The notes: generated by a model from the sequence alone, not told the origin. Shown: positions 1 through 8,684, counted from the stretch's first letter. The stretch: DNA of 37,399 nt from DATEPR01 sp036503065 (GCA_036503065.1 DASXXM010000260.1:1-37399); one strand, 5' to 3'. Made by a program: numbers and translations.

Positions 1-831
1 GTGCAGTTCCTCACCGGCGGCAAAGGTCACGTCCAGGTCCAGGCCGGCCAACCGAACCCGCATCGCCCTTGTCGCGCGCAGGCGCATTTCGATCCATTCG
101 GCCTCGGCATCCCACAGCGCCACGTGCTCGAAAGCCTCGACGTCGAAATCGCCGTTCAATTCCCGATTGAGCACGCGCAGCACGTTCCGGTTGAATTCGG
201 CGGTCACGCCGGCGCTGTCGTCGTAAGCCCGAACCAGCACGGCCGGATCCTTGACCAGGTCGGTGCCGAGCAGCAGCCACTCCCCCTCGAACAACACCGA
301 CCGCACCGATGCCAGGAACTTGGCGCGTTCACCGGGGACCAGATTACCTATCGTGCCGCCCAGGAAGGCGACCAGGCGCGGCCGGTCACCCGGCAACAGA
401 TCCAGGTGTTCGGTGAAATCGCCGACCACCCCGTGCACCGCGAGGCGCGGATATTCCTTCGCGATGGCGGCGGCCGACTCCCGCAGTGCTGTTGCCGAGA
501 CGTCCAGCGGGACGAATTCGCGTACCTGCAGGGCGTCCAGCAACAGCCGCGTCTTCTCCGACGAACCGGAGCCCAGTTCGACCAGACTCCGCGCCCCGGT
601 AACCGACGCGATCTCCGGCGCGTAGGTCGCCAGGATCTGACGTTCCGCCCTGGTCGGGTAATATTCCGGCAATTCCGTGATCCGCTCGAACAACTCGCTG
701 CCGCGCGCGTCGTAGAACCACTTGGGCGGCAGGGACTTCGGTGTGGCGAGCAGGCCGGCCAGCACGTCCGAGCGCAGCGTCTCGGCCACGTAGCCCGGGC
801 TCAGGTGTACGTCGACAGTGATGTCGTTCAC
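1..831 (-). CDS. egtD: EgtD, L-histidine N-alpha-methyltransferase (3' end outside window)
   Basis: EgtD trimethylates histidine with SAM to give hercynine, the first committed step of ergothioneine synthesis; it is cytosolic. The visible part is 277 codons starting VNDITVDVHLSPGYVAE. It contains PKWFYDARGSELFERIT (EgtD-type substrate region), the SAM-binding stretch LVELGSGSSEKTRLLL and, further on, VAFLGGTIGNL and DLVKDPAVL. Family members are about 320 residues, so roughly 45 C-terminal residues lie beyond position 1. The GTG start shares four bases (GTGA) with the egtC stop, implying translational coupling. It is the last egt gene visible; egtE is not in the window and may lie to the left or elsewhere. 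Confidence 0.95.
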   Translation of the reverse strand, partial: MNDITVDVHLSPGYVAETLRSDVLAGLLATPKSLPPKWFYDARGSELFERITELPEYYPTRAERQILATYAPEIASVTGARSLVELGSGSSEKTRLLLDALQVREFVPLDVSATALRESAAAIAKEYPRLAVHGVVGDFTEHLDLLPGDRPRLVAFLGGTIGNLVPGERAKFLASVRSVLFEGEWLLLGTDLVKDPAVLVRAYDDSAGVTAEFNRNVLRVLNRELNGDFDVEAFEHVALWDAEAEWIEMRLRATRAMRVRLAGLDLDVTFAAGEELH

Positions 832-1589
832 GGTGTCCCCGTCTCGTTGTCCAGGTGGCGTACTCGCACGCCGGATCGGGTGGCCAGCACCAGGTGCCGG
901 TCCGGTATCGCGGCCCACGCCGGGTCGTCGTCCCACGGTTCGGAGGCGACGACCACCAGGTCGTCGCCGGTCAGTACCGACAGCGCGTGGTCCCATGCGG
1001 TGGCCAGGATCGTGTCGCCGTCGGTGAGCATCAGGTTCAGCCGGGACGCCGGGGCTGCCGCGGCCACGTCGGTGACCAGGCTGCGCACGGCCGACTCGGG
1101 TGGCATGCCGGCCGTGATGCGGTGGCGCAGCAGTGCGGCCAGCAGTGCCGCGTCGGTTGGCGCGTCCATGGTCAGCAGGTCGGTCACCGGTAGCTCGGTG
1201 GCCAACTTGGCCACCGAGTCCGGCCAGCCGGTGATGCGTCCGTTGTGGCTGAACAGCCAACGGTCCCAGGTGAACGGGGCGCATGCCGTCTCGACAACGG
1301 GCATGCCCACGGTCGCGGAGCGGACCGCGGCCAGCACGGCGCCACTCGTTGTGGCGCGGGCGATGCCCGGGAACGACGCGTCCGTCCACATCGGAATTGC
1401 GCGCCGGTAGCGCACCGGTTCGGCGCCCGCGGTGGGATACCAGCCCGCGCCGAACCCGTCGGCGTTGATCGTGCCGCCGCCGCGCATGTCGCACGGTGCC
1501 CAGCTCTGCCGGAGCAGGGCGTTGGGCCGGTCGAGCAACAGGTCGGCCAGTGCGCGCGGCGGACCCAGGTAGGCAATGTGTCGGCACAC
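828..1589 (-). CDS. egtC: EgtC, gamma-glutamyl-hercynylcysteine sulfoxide amidohydrolase
   Basis: EgtC removes the glutamate from gamma-glutamyl-hercynylcysteine sulfoxide. The 253-residue protein belongs to the class II glutamine amidotransferase fold: with the GTG start at 1589 it begins (M)CRHIAYLGPP, so Cys2 is the N-terminal nucleophile exposed after fMet removal, which fixes the start. Other family features are RQSWAPCDMRGGGTINADGFGAGWY (residues 28 onward) and the WLFSHNGRI segment. An upstream in-frame extension exists but would destroy the N-terminal Cys. It lies 7 bp downstream of egtB and overlaps egtD by 4 bp, consistent with one egtABCD transcript. Confidence 0.95.
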   Translation of the reverse strand: MCRHIAYLGPPRALADLLLDRPNALLRQSWAPCDMRGGGTINADGFGAGWYPTAGAEPVRYRRAIPMWTDASFPGIARATTSGAVLAAVRSATVGMPVVETACAPFTWDRWLFSHNGRITGWPDSVAKLATELPVTDLLTMDAPTDAALLAALLRHRITAGMPPESAVRSLVTDVAAAAPASRLNLMLTDGDTILATAWDHALSVLTGDDLVVVASEPWDDDPAWAAIPDRHLVLATRSGVRVRHLDNETGTP

Positions 1590-1596
1590 GTGGCGG

Positions 1597-2922
1597 TCAG
1601 CCCAGTTCGTCCGGACGCACGTCCCTGGCACACCGGAAGCCGGCGAAGATCTGCCGCCGGATCGGGTAGTCCCAGTTGCGGAACGTGCCACGGCAGGCGA
1701 CCGCGTCGGTGCCGAACGAGCCACCGCGCAGCACCTTGTAGTCCGGCCCGAAGAACACCTCCGAGTACTCCCGGTACGGGAACGCGACGAAGCCCGGGTA
1801 GGGGGCGAGGTCGCTGCCGATCCACTCCCACACGTCACCGATGAGCTGGTGCACGCCCAGCGGCGACGCGCCCGCCGGGTACGCGCCGGCCTCGGCGGGC
1901 TGCAGGTGGCGCTGGCCCAGGTTGGCCAGGTCGTCGGTGGGTTCCTCGTCGCCCCAGGGGAAACGGCGCGAACGTTCAGTGGCCGGGTCGAACCTGGCCG
2001 CCTTCTCCCACTCGGCCTCGGTGGGCAGCCTGCGGCCCGCCCAGCGCGCGTACGCGTCCGCCTCGTACCAGGACACGTGCACCACCGGCTCGTCCGCCGG
2101 CACCGGCTCGACCACGCCGAACCGGGTGCGCAGCCAGCCGTCGCCGTCCCGCACCCAGAACCTCGGCGCGGTCACGCCGGCCTCGACGCGGTGGGCCCAG
2201 CCCTGCTCGTGCCACCAACGCGGGTCGTCGTAGCCGCCTGCCGCGATGAACCGCTGGTAGGCGCCGTTGGTCACCGGGACGGTGTCGATGGCGAACCCGT
2301 CGACGTGCACCTGGTGGGCCGGGCGCTCGTTGTCCAGCGCCCACGGCTCGGTGGACGTGCCCATGGTGAAGGGCCCGGCCGGCACGATCACCTCGGCGGG
2401 CAGGCGGCCGCCCGGCGGCCGCGGCGGCGGTGGGGCGTGCAGCACCGGGGCGCCCGCGCGGAGTTGGTGGGTGGCCAGCATGGTCTCGTCGTGCTGCTGC
2501 TCGTGCTGGGCGACCATGCCGAACGCGAACGCACGCTCGAGCAGGGGCCGACCCGCCAGTCTGGCGCTGCTCAGCACGTCCAGCGCCTTGTCGCGCACCT
2601 CACGCACGTAGCCACGGGCTTCGGCCGGGCCGAGCAGCGGCAGGGACGGGCGGCTGGCCCGTGGGTGCTGGAACGCGTCGTACAGCTCGTCGATGTCGAT
2701 CCGGACCGGTTCGCGGCCGCCGACATCGCGGACCAGCCAGAGCTCTTCCTGGTTGCCGATGTGTGCCAGGTCCCAGACCAGCGGCGACATCAGCTTCGAG
2801 TGCTGGCGGACCAGGTCGTCGTCGTCCACCGCGTCGGTCAGCGCGATACTGCGCGCCCGCGCCCGGCGCAACGCCCGTTCGACGGCGTCGCGCAGCTTTT
2901 CGTCGTCAAGTTCCAAGATCAT
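1597..2922 (-). CDS. egtB: EgtB, hercynine oxygenase (sulfoxide synthase)
   Basis: EgtB is a non-haem iron enzyme that joins hercynine to gamma-glutamylcysteine by oxidative C-S bond formation. The 441-residue protein has the expected two parts: an N-terminal DinB-like four-helix domain with a first histidine in the DLAHIGNQEE segment and the HxxxHxE iron motif in HEQQHDE, then a C-terminal formylglycine-generating-enzyme/sulfatase-modifying-like domain with PFTMGTS, RLPTEAEWEKAAR, GDVWEW, VLRGGSF and FRNWDYPIRRQIFAGFRCAR. The ATG at 2922 overlaps the egtA stop as ATGA and gives the length usual for actinobacterial EgtB (about 430-440); longer in-frame starts would run into egtA. Confidence 0.96.
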   Translation of the reverse strand: MILELDDEKLRDAVERALRRARARSIALTDAVDDDDLVRQHSKLMSPLVWDLAHIGNQEELWLVRDVGGREPVRIDIDELYDAFQHPRASRPSLPLLGPAEARGYVREVRDKALDVLSSARLAGRPLLERAFAFGMVAQHEQQHDETMLATHQLRAGAPVLHAPPPPRPPGGRLPAEVIVPAGPFTMGTSTEPWALDNERPAHQVHVDGFAIDTVPVTNGAYQRFIAAGGYDDPRWWHEQGWAHRVEAGVTAPRFWVRDGDGWLRTRFGVVEPVPADEPVVHVSWYEADAYARWAGRRLPTEAEWEKAARFDPATERSRRFPWGDEEPTDDLANLGQRHLQPAEAGAYPAGASPLGVHQLIGDVWEWIGSDLAPYPGFVAFPYREYSEVFFGPDYKVLRGGSFGTDAVACRGTFRNWDYPIRRQIFAGFRCARDVRPDELG

Positions 2923-4154
2923 GATCCAGCCCCGATCTCGATCCGTTGCCCCAGTTCCTCGATCACCCGCTGTGCCAGGGCTGGCCCGATGTCGGTGCCG
3001 ACCCGTGACCCGTTGCCCAGTGCCGCGCCTGCCAGGTCGGCCACGGCTCTGCCGGCGGCGGCGATCCGCTGGTCGGCCAGGCCGTAGCGGGCCGCGTGCA
3101 GCCACCGGCCGGTGGCCGGTTCCGCGGCGGCCAGTGCCGCGTCGACGGTGGCCTCGTCGGCCATCAGCGCGGCCAGCACCACGGAGGGCACCACCCAGCT
3201 GTCGCCCTGCTGGCTGTCCAGGTAGCGGACCTCCAGGTAGCCGCGCGGGCGGACCGGCGGAAACAGCGTGGACAGGTGGTAGTCCAGGTCGTCCACGGTG
3301 GGCGGCCGGTCGGGGAGCGCGCCGTCGATCCAGTCCGCGAAGCTCATCCGTCCGGGTGGTTCCCAGCACCCGTCCGGGCGACGGACACAGATCACCGGCG
3401 ACTCCAGCGCCCGCCGCACCCACCGCTCGACCGGGTCGCCGGTCACCGCGGCGGGTCGGGTTCTGGTCGGATCGACACGGAACATGGTCCGCATCCGGCC
3501 GGACGCCCAGGTGGCGCACCGGCCGAACGACTGGCGGGAGTTGGCGAAAACGGCGGACAACACCGGCCCGAGGGCGTGCAGTGCGGCCCAGCGTGCCGCG
3601 AGCCGGTCCGGTTCACCGGCGTCGAGACACACCTGGAGGCCCGCGGACGCGCACATCCAGGCCAGCCCGTCCGGCCCGTTGGGCGCGAAGGCGGCGGCCA
3701 TCGCGGCGTAGCGGGGGGTGTCCAGCAACCGTCGCACGTCGCGCTGCTGGTCAAGGGCGTGTTCGCCCAGGACGAGGCCCTGTTCGGCCAGTAGTGCGGC
3801 GAGGGTGGCCGTGTCTCTCGACACTGCTCTGATGAGCCCGGCCAGGGAGGCGTGCGGTGGTGCGGAGATCTCGACCTGGCCGCCCGGCTCGACGGTGACC
3901 AGCGAACCGCGCGGCATCGGCAGGTTCGGGCTGTCCGGGTTGACGGTGGGTGGAGCATGTGTGCCCAGCGCGTCGGAAAGGCGTCGGAGATCGAGCGGCT
4001 GGCACGGATCGACGGCGTCGTGCACCGTCCATTCCAGCTCGACGCCGACGAGGCGCGGTGGGCCGTGTTTGAAACACACAGATGCGACGTACGTCTCAGC
4101 GGCCGCACGATCGTGCAGTTGCGAGACGGGCGCCGTGTCCCGTAGCGCGGTCAT
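2919..4154 (-). CDS. egtA: EgtA, glutamate-cysteine ligase of ergothioneine synthesis
   Basis: EgtA makes gamma-glutamylcysteine from Glu, Cys and ATP to feed EgtB. The 411-residue protein has the GCS2-type hallmarks: VGVELEWTVHD near residue 37, the PRGSLVTVEPGGQVEISAPP segment near 82-101, MCASAGLQVCLD and RGYLEVRYLDSQ. It is the first gene of the operon. Upstream on the minus strand, AAGGATGG precedes the ATG and a TAGCGT -10-like hexamer sits at 4208-4203; no convincing -35 was seen. Gene order A-B-C-D with ATGA/GTGA overlaps argues for one co-translated unit. The alternative, a glutathione-type GshA, is unlikely given the neighbours. Confidence 0.95.
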   Translation of the reverse strand: MTALRDTAPVSQLHDRAAAETYVASVCFKHGPPRLVGVELEWTVHDAVDPCQPLDLRRLSDALGTHAPPTVNPDSPNLPMPRGSLVTVEPGGQVEISAPPHASLAGLIRAVSRDTATLAALLAEQGLVLGEHALDQQRDVRRLLDTPRYAAMAAAFAPNGPDGLAWMCASAGLQVCLDAGEPDRLAARWAALHALGPVLSAVFANSRQSFGRCATWASGRMRTMFRVDPTRTRPAAVTGDPVERWVRRALESPVICVRRPDGCWEPPGRMSFADWIDGALPDRPPTVDDLDYHLSTLFPPVRPRGYLEVRYLDSQQGDSWVVPSVVLAALMADEATVDAALAAAEPATGRWLHAARYGLADQRIAAAGRAVADLAGAALGNGSRVGTDIGPALAQRVIEELGQRIEIGAGS

Positions 4155-4560
4155 GTCCCGACCATCCTTGGGGAGTCGTTGTTCCGGTTGGGCTGACGAT
4201 CGACGCTACCCGCGAGGTCTGACACTCGCACGAAGCCAAGGTTGAACACCGGGTGTCCGGCAACGAACCCGCCGGCGGCGGCCGACCGACGGCCATGGCC
4301 ATGAGCAGGCGCTCCGTGCTGGTCCCGGCCTCGGAACGACGATCATCGGAATCCGATAAGTTCCCAACATCAGGACGGCTCGGGTCACGAGCTGGAACGA
4401 TTTCCGCAAGTTCGAACAAGCCGACAGAGCTCCGACCCGGCACGTCCACCCACCACGCGATTCCACGAGCGCACGGACACACCCCCGCCCATCCCTGGGG
4501 GCTTCGGCCCTTTTCAACCCTATGCCTGTCAAGCCCCAAATGGGTGGGTTACCGGCGAGT

Positions 4561-4586
4561 TGTGGATAGGTTGGTCGTTGTCCACA
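4561..4586. promoter_or_regulatory. Pair of inverted DnaA-box-like sequences
   Basis: On the plus strand TTGTCCACA lies at 4578-4586; on the minus strand CTATCCACA lies at 4569-4561. Both fit the high-GC actinobacterial DnaA-box consensus (T/C)(T/C)(G/A/C)TCCACA, and they face each other with 8 bp between. They also make a TGTGGA/TCCACA inverted repeat. The pair sits in the 522-bp gap between egtA and the TetR gene, where no convincing coding sequence was found. Only two boxes are visible, so this is not an origin; a DnaA-titration or DnaA-regulated promoter site is possible. Confidence 0.4.
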
Positions 4587-4627
4587 GATGTGCGAGTTGG
4601 GCTGGACAGCCGGAATGGCATAAGACG

Positions 4628-4639
4628 CCGTACGTACGG
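4628..4639. promoter_or_regulatory. 12-bp perfect palindrome, candidate TetR operator
   Basis: CCGTACGTACGG is a perfect palindrome 37 bp before the TetR start. Directly downstream are TTGCAA (4641-4646), 18 bp, CACGAT (4665-4670), then 6 bp and the ATG, a plausible leaderless promoter. The location and symmetry fit an autoregulatory TetR operator; this is inferred, not shown. Confidence 0.5.
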
Positions 4640-4676
4640 TTTGCAATGGGCTGGGCCGGACTGACACGATCCTAGG

Positions 4677-5270
4677 ATGCCTCGGGTCAGTCAGGACCAT
4701 CTCGACGCGCGGCGCAGGCAGATCCTGGACGGGTCGCGGTCCTGCTTCGCGCGCTACGGCTACGAGGGTGCCACGGTTCGCCGGCTCGAGGAGGCGACCG
4801 GGCTGTCCCGGGGAGCGATCTTTCATCACTTTCGGGACAAGGAGTCGCTCTTCCTCGCCCTCGCCGAGGACGACGCGCACCGGATGGCCGATGTCGTGGC
4901 CGAGCAGGGGCTCGTGCAGGTCATGCGCGATCTGCTGGCCAGGGAGCCCGGCCAGCCGGACGGTGAGCATCCGGCCGACTGGCTGGGTACGCGGCTGGAG
5001 GTGTCGCGGCGGCTGCGGACCGATCCGGACTTTCGGGCCCGGTGGGCCGAGCGGTCCAAGCAGCTGACGATCGCCACGCGGGAGCGGCTCTGGCGGCAAC
5101 GCACCGCCGGCAAGCTGCGCGACGACGTACCGGTCGAAGTCCTCACGGCCTACCTCGAACTCGTCCTGGAGGGCGTTGTCTCGCACCTGGCGATGGGGCT
5201 GCCGGCCGACGATCTGGAGCCCGTGCTGGACCTGGTGGAAGAAAGCGTTCGCCGGCACCGGCGCGGCTGA
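4677..5270 (+). CDS. TetR-family repressor, AcnR-like
   Basis: A 197-residue TetR regulator. Residues about 12-60 form the HTH domain (RRRQILDGSRSCFARYGYEG, then RLEEATGLSRGAIFHHFRDKESLF). The N-terminal VSQDHLDARRRQILDG, the LAEDDAHRM stretch and the C-terminal DDVPVEVLTAYLELVLEG pattern closely resemble AcnR, the repressor of aconitase known in Corynebacterium and Mycobacterium. No aconitase gene is in the window; the neighbours are an MFS exporter 16 bp downstream and the divergent egt operon. It may therefore be the AcnR orthologue displaced from acnA, or a paralogue controlling the exporter. A palindrome at 4628-4639 could be its operator. The start was chosen because ATG 4677 directly precedes the family-typical N-terminus. 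Confidence 0.9.
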   Translation: MPRVSQDHLDARRRQILDGSRSCFARYGYEGATVRRLEEATGLSRGAIFHHFRDKESLFLALAEDDAHRMADVVAEQGLVQVMRDLLAREPGQPDGEHPADWLGTRLEVSRRLRTDPDFRARWAERSKQLTIATRERLWRQRTAGKLRDDVPVEVLTAYLELVLEGVVSHLAMGLPADDLEPVLDLVEESVRRHRRG

Positions 5271-5286
5271 CGCACAATCGGCCGCC

Positions 5287-6459
5287 ATGCAGCTGGTCCG
5301 CTATGCCCTGGCCGCCGGGCTTGCCCGGATCGCGGACGAGATGGTGGGCGTCTCCGTCGTGTTGCTCGTGCTCGGTCGGACCGGCGACCCGGGGCTGGCC
5401 GGCGTTACCGTGGCCGGGTATACGTTGCCGGCCGTGCTGACCGGGCCGCTGTTGGGCGCGTGGCTGGGTGGGGCGCGGCGGCCGAAGCTGGCGTTGGCGG
5501 CCAACGAACTGGTGTTGGCCGGGGTGGCCGCCGGACTGACCGCGGCCGTCGGGCGGGTGCCGGCGGTGGTCGTGGTCGCGCTGACCGTCCTTGCGGGTGC
5601 CAGCCTGCCGTTGACCAGCGCCGGCTTCAGCAGCCTGTTGCCCCCGATGGTCGGCGCGGCCGGTCTGCCAGGGGCGAACACCGTGGACGCCACCACGATC
5701 AACGGTGCGGCCATCGCCGGGCCTGCCATTGCCGGCACGTTGGCGGCCGCGTTCGGGCCGGGTGCGGCCGTGGGCACGATCGCGGTGGTGGCCCTGCTTT
5801 CCGTGGTCGCGACGGTCGCGCTGCCGGCGCACCGGAGCACCCATCGGACCCGGCCGCCGCTGCTGAAGGTCGCGCGGGACGGGCTGGCGCACCTGGCCCG
5901 CACGCCACCGCTGCGCGCGGCGACGCTGGCCAGCATGATCAGCTACGGCTGCGTCGGACTGTTGATCGTCGCGCTGCCCGCGAAGGTGGTGCAGTTGGGC
6001 GTGCCACGGGCGGCCGCCGGGTACCTGTGGACCGCGTTGGAGGTCGGCGGACTGGCCGGCGTTCTGTTGTTGACGCCGGTGTTGCGGCGGTTCCGGCCGG
6101 AGTACGTGGTGTTCGGCGCGGTCGCCGGGTACGGCGCCGGGCTGGCCGTGCTGGCCGTGGCGCCGACGCTCGCGGCGGCCATCGGCGTGGCCGTCGTCGC
6201 CGGGGTGGCCGAGGGTCCCTGTCTGCCTTCGGTGTTCGTGGCGCGGCAGCGTTACTCGCCGGGTGAACTGCTCGCGCAGGTGGCGACGACCGGGGTCAGC
6301 CTGAAGATCGGCGCGTTCGCGTTGGGGTCCGTGCTGTCCGGCGCGTTGACCGGACCGCTCGGGCCGACCGGGATGATCCTGCTGGCCGCCTGCGGTCAGC
6401 TGGTGGCCGCGGTGGCCGGCATGCTCACCACCAGCGCCGACCCGGTCCGTACACCTTGA
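5287..6459 (+). CDS. MFS transporter, TetR-linked
   Basis: A 390-residue integral membrane protein with about 12 hydrophobic segments and the short basic loops of the major facilitator superfamily (for example GARRPKL after the second helix and LRRFRPEY in the second half). The GC-rich, Ala/Gly/Val/Leu-dominated composition and lack of a recognisable substrate motif prevent a specific call; a drug or metabolite exporter is likely. ATG 5287 is preferred because it begins immediately before the first helix; an earlier start at 5176 would overlap the TetR gene by 95 bp and add a non-family extension. There is no good Shine-Dalgarno, so it is probably translated by coupling to the TetR gene 16 bp upstream. 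Its 3' end overlaps the convergent DUF1707 gene by 35 bp. Confidence 0.88.
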   Translation: MQLVRYALAAGLARIADEMVGVSVVLLVLGRTGDPGLAGVTVAGYTLPAVLTGPLLGAWLGGARRPKLALAANELVLAGVAAGLTAAVGRVPAVVVVALTVLAGASLPLTSAGFSSLLPPMVGAAGLPGANTVDATTINGAAIAGPAIAGTLAAAFGPGAAVGTIAVVALLSVVATVALPAHRSTHRTRPPLLKVARDGLAHLARTPPLRAATLASMISYGCVGLLIVALPAKVVQLGVPRAAAGYLWTALEVGGLAGVLLLTPVLRRFRPEYVVFGAVAGYGAGLAVLAVAPTLAAAIGVAVVAGVAEGPCLPSVFVARQRYSPGELLAQVATTGVSLKIGAFALGSVLSGALTGPLGPTGMILLAACGQLVAAVAGMLTTSADPVRTP

Positions 6460-7027
6460 GGTGGCCCAGTGTGCTGCGGCCGGTGATCCGGATCAGCGGG
6501 CCGCCTGCGGCATCGGGCGCGGACACCAGGATCTTCCGCTTGCCGAGCACGGCTTCGCCCTCGTCGACGACGGTGGCGTCCCGGCCGACGGTGAGCACCA
6601 CCTTGCCGCAGAACGACGTCGCGTCGACCTGTAGCTCCTCCCCCGGCGCCGCGTCGGTCAGGTCCACGTACACCGCGCCGAACAACGACCGCGCCTCGAC
6701 CCGACGGCCGCGCTCCGCCTTGCGGATGATCTTGCTGGCCCTGGCCACGACGCGCTGCGGCTCGCGGCCGGCACCGACCACACCGGCACCGACAACGCCC
6801 AGGTCGGCCAGGTAGGGCGCGAGCTGGTCACGGGTGCGCAGCGTCCAGACCAACTCGACCCGCTCGGCATGTTCCGGCCAGGTCAGCCTGCCGTCCGCGA
6901 CCGCGTCGTTGAACACCGCGACGGCCCGCTCCCGCTCGACGTCGGACAGCCGCAGTTCGGGTGACGGCGGCGGGACCGGCATCGGCACGACGGTCATCTC
7001 GGCGGACCGTTCTGGGAGTGTCCCCAA
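6425..7027 (-). CDS. DUF1707 protein with LiaF-like C-terminal domain
   Basis: The N-terminal region reads LRLSDVERERAVAVFNDAVADGRLTWPEHAERVE, the DUF1707 signature common in actinobacteria. The C-terminal half (from about residue 105, RVEARSLFGAVYVDLTDA to the end) resembles the beta-solenoid cell-wall-stress domain of LiaF/DUF2154 proteins. No membrane helix is evident. Starts: GTG 7036 lies on top of an AAGGAG sequence, TTG 7027 has AAGGAG 8 bases upstream and is used here (200 residues), and ATG 6997 begins at MTVVPMP. Function is unknown; an envelope-stress role is only inferred from the family. It is convergent with and overlaps the MFS gene end. Confidence 0.85.
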   Translation of the reverse strand: MGTLPERSAEMTVVPMPVPPPSPELRLSDVERERAVAVFNDAVADGRLTWPEHAERVELVWTLRTRDQLAPYLADLGVVGAGVVGAGREPQRVVARASKIIRKAERGRRVEARSLFGAVYVDLTDAAPGEELQVDATSFCGKVVLTVGRDATVVDEGEAVLGKRKILVSAPDAAGGPLIRITGRSTLGHLKVYGPGRRWW

Positions 7028-7159
7028 CCCACTCACTCCTTCATCGACCAGTCTTCTTAGTTGCCGAGATTCTTCCCCGGATCGCCTGATTCGTCAACAG
7101 CGTGGCAACAGCCTTGAGAAAGGCCGCGCGACGGGCCATGTTTGATGGTGGAGGGAAAC

Positions 7160-8455
7160 ATGACGATGCCAGGTGACGTGCGGCTCGGCACGATGATGTT
7201 CGTCGGGCGCGCCGCGCTCCAGGTGCAGAACGCCCTGGGCGATCCTGCCGGCCGGGTGCTCGGCCGCGGACCGAACACCGATCCGTACGGCCGGTACGAG
7301 CGCGTGCGGACCGAGGGCGACCTGGTGCCCAGCCGCCTCGGCGTGTACCTCAGCGCGTCGCACGAGTTGGTCAACTCGGTGCTGCGGGACGGCCGGTTCG
7401 GCGTGCAGACCAGCCGGGGCGCCGGCCGGGACGAGTGGCAGATGGCCAGCGGCAAGGTCAACGGCGCAGTGCACCCGATCGACGACTCGTTCCTGTCACT
7501 GGACCCGCCCCGGCACACCCGGCTGCGCCGCATGGTCGCGCCCTGGTTCACGCCCCGCGCGCTGCGCGACCGGACCGAGCGGATCGAGGCGATCGTCAAC
7601 CGATTCCTGGACGACCTGGCCGGCCGCGACCGGTTCGACCTGATCGGCGACTTCGCGGTACGGGTGCCGATCCAGGTCATCTGCGACCTGCTCGGCGTGC
7701 CGGACGCCGAGTACGCCAGGTTCATCCGCTGGGGCGCGATCGTGGCGCTGGCGCTGGACAGCGTCTGGACGCTCGGCGACTACCGGCAACTGCGGGTGGC
7801 GCTGGCCGAGATGTCCGAGTTCTTCACCGACCTGGTCGAGTACCGCAAGCTGCACCCCGGCGACGACGTCGTGAGCGAACTGGTCGCGAGCGGCGAGCCG
7901 CCTGCCGTGGACGACCTGCTGGCCACGGTGGAACTGCTGCTGGTGGCCGGCTTCGAGACCACGGTGAACCTGATCGGTAACGGCGTGCTGGCCCTGTTGC
8001 GCGACCGGGAGACCCGCGACTGGCTGCTGGCCCACCCGGAGCGGGCCGACGACCTGGTGGAGGAGGTCCTCCGGCACGACCCACCGGTCCAGTACACGAT
8101 GCGCCTGTCACACGAACCGGTGAACCTGGCCGGGACGGACCTGCCCACGGACACCCCGGTGGTGCTGCTGCTGGCCGGCGCGAACCGCGACCCGAAGGTG
8201 TTCGCCGACCCGGGCCGGTTCGATCCGACCCGGCCGAACAACCGGGAGCACCTGGCGTTCTCCGCCGGCATCCACTACTGCCTCGGCGCCGGTCTGGCCC
8301 GGATCGAGGCCGCGGTGGCGCTGCGGGCCCTGTTCCGGCGTTACCCGGATCTGCGGGTCGCGGGCGGGATCAAACGGCGTCGGTCGCGCAACATCAGAGG
8401 CGTCCGGCAGCTGCCGGTGCGCGGCACGGCCGTGCGGACGCTGCTCAGTTCGTAG
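7160..8455 (+). CDS. Cytochrome P450
   Basis: A soluble bacterial class I P450 of 431 residues, needing an external ferredoxin and reductase not found here. It shows SLDPPRHTRLRRMVAPWFTPRAL (helix C region), the oxygen-binding I-helix motif LLLVAGFETT, the ExxR motif in EEVLRHDPP, and the haem ligand loop FSAGIHYCLGAGLA. ATG 7160 is chosen because GGAGG lies 5 bases upstream; TTG 7142 and ATG 7145 lack this. A possible promoter (TTGAGA 7114-7119, 17 bp, CATGTT 7137-7142) precedes it. It stands alone, divergent from the DUF1707 gene, so the substrate cannot be guessed. Confidence 0.95.
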   Translation: MTMPGDVRLGTMMFVGRAALQVQNALGDPAGRVLGRGPNTDPYGRYERVRTEGDLVPSRLGVYLSASHELVNSVLRDGRFGVQTSRGAGRDEWQMASGKVNGAVHPIDDSFLSLDPPRHTRLRRMVAPWFTPRALRDRTERIEAIVNRFLDDLAGRDRFDLIGDFAVRVPIQVICDLLGVPDAEYARFIRWGAIVALALDSVWTLGDYRQLRVALAEMSEFFTDLVEYRKLHPGDDVVSELVASGEPPAVDDLLATVELLLVAGFETTVNLIGNGVLALLRDRETRDWLLAHPERADDLVEEVLRHDPPVQYTMRLSHEPVNLAGTDLPTDTPVVLLLAGANRDPKVFADPGRFDPTRPNNREHLAFSAGIHYCLGAGLARIEAAVALRALFRRYPDLRVAGGIKRRRSRNIRGVRQLPVRGTAVRTLLSS

Positions 8456-8684
8456 ATTCGGGCAGGTTGAGCTGCACGACGCCGGATTCGAGGTCGATCG
8501 GGCCTGCGCCGGCCTCGCGGTCGTCGATCTTGGCGACGGCGACCCATTCCTTGCGCTCGTGGATGTGCTTGCGGGACGGACCGAACAAGGAGTCCAGCTC
8601 GACACCGATCAGGTCCGCACGGGGCTTCGGTTGCCACTCCTCGGGCTCGTCGCCGTCGCGGTCCCGCCGCCTGCGCCACCTCAC
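8445..8684 (-). CDS. Small conserved-type actinobacterial protein
   Basis: A 79-residue charged soluble protein starting MRWRRRRDRDGDEPEEW and containing ADLIGVELDSLFGPSRKHIHERKEW, a composition I associate with a small uncharacterised actinobacterial family (possibly DUF6191). It overlaps the P450 3' end by 11 bp, convergent. Codon use is strongly GC3-biased like its neighbours. No enzymatic motif or membrane segment is visible and its function is unknown. Confidence 0.7.
   Translation of the reverse strand: MRWRRRRDRDGDEPEEWQPKPRADLIGVELDSLFGPSRKHIHERKEWVAVAKIDDREAGAGPIDLESGVVQLNLPESTN

Noticed and set aside
1..1410. Long open plus-strand frame opposite egtC/egtD
   Set aside because: It is antisense to well-supported egt genes; high GC leaves opposite frames open, and its sequence is low-complexity Arg/Gln/Pro with no family pattern.
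4096..4539. 147-codon minus-strand frame in the egtA-TetR gap
   Set aside because: It overlaps egtA in another frame, lacks start signals and has no protein-like pattern.
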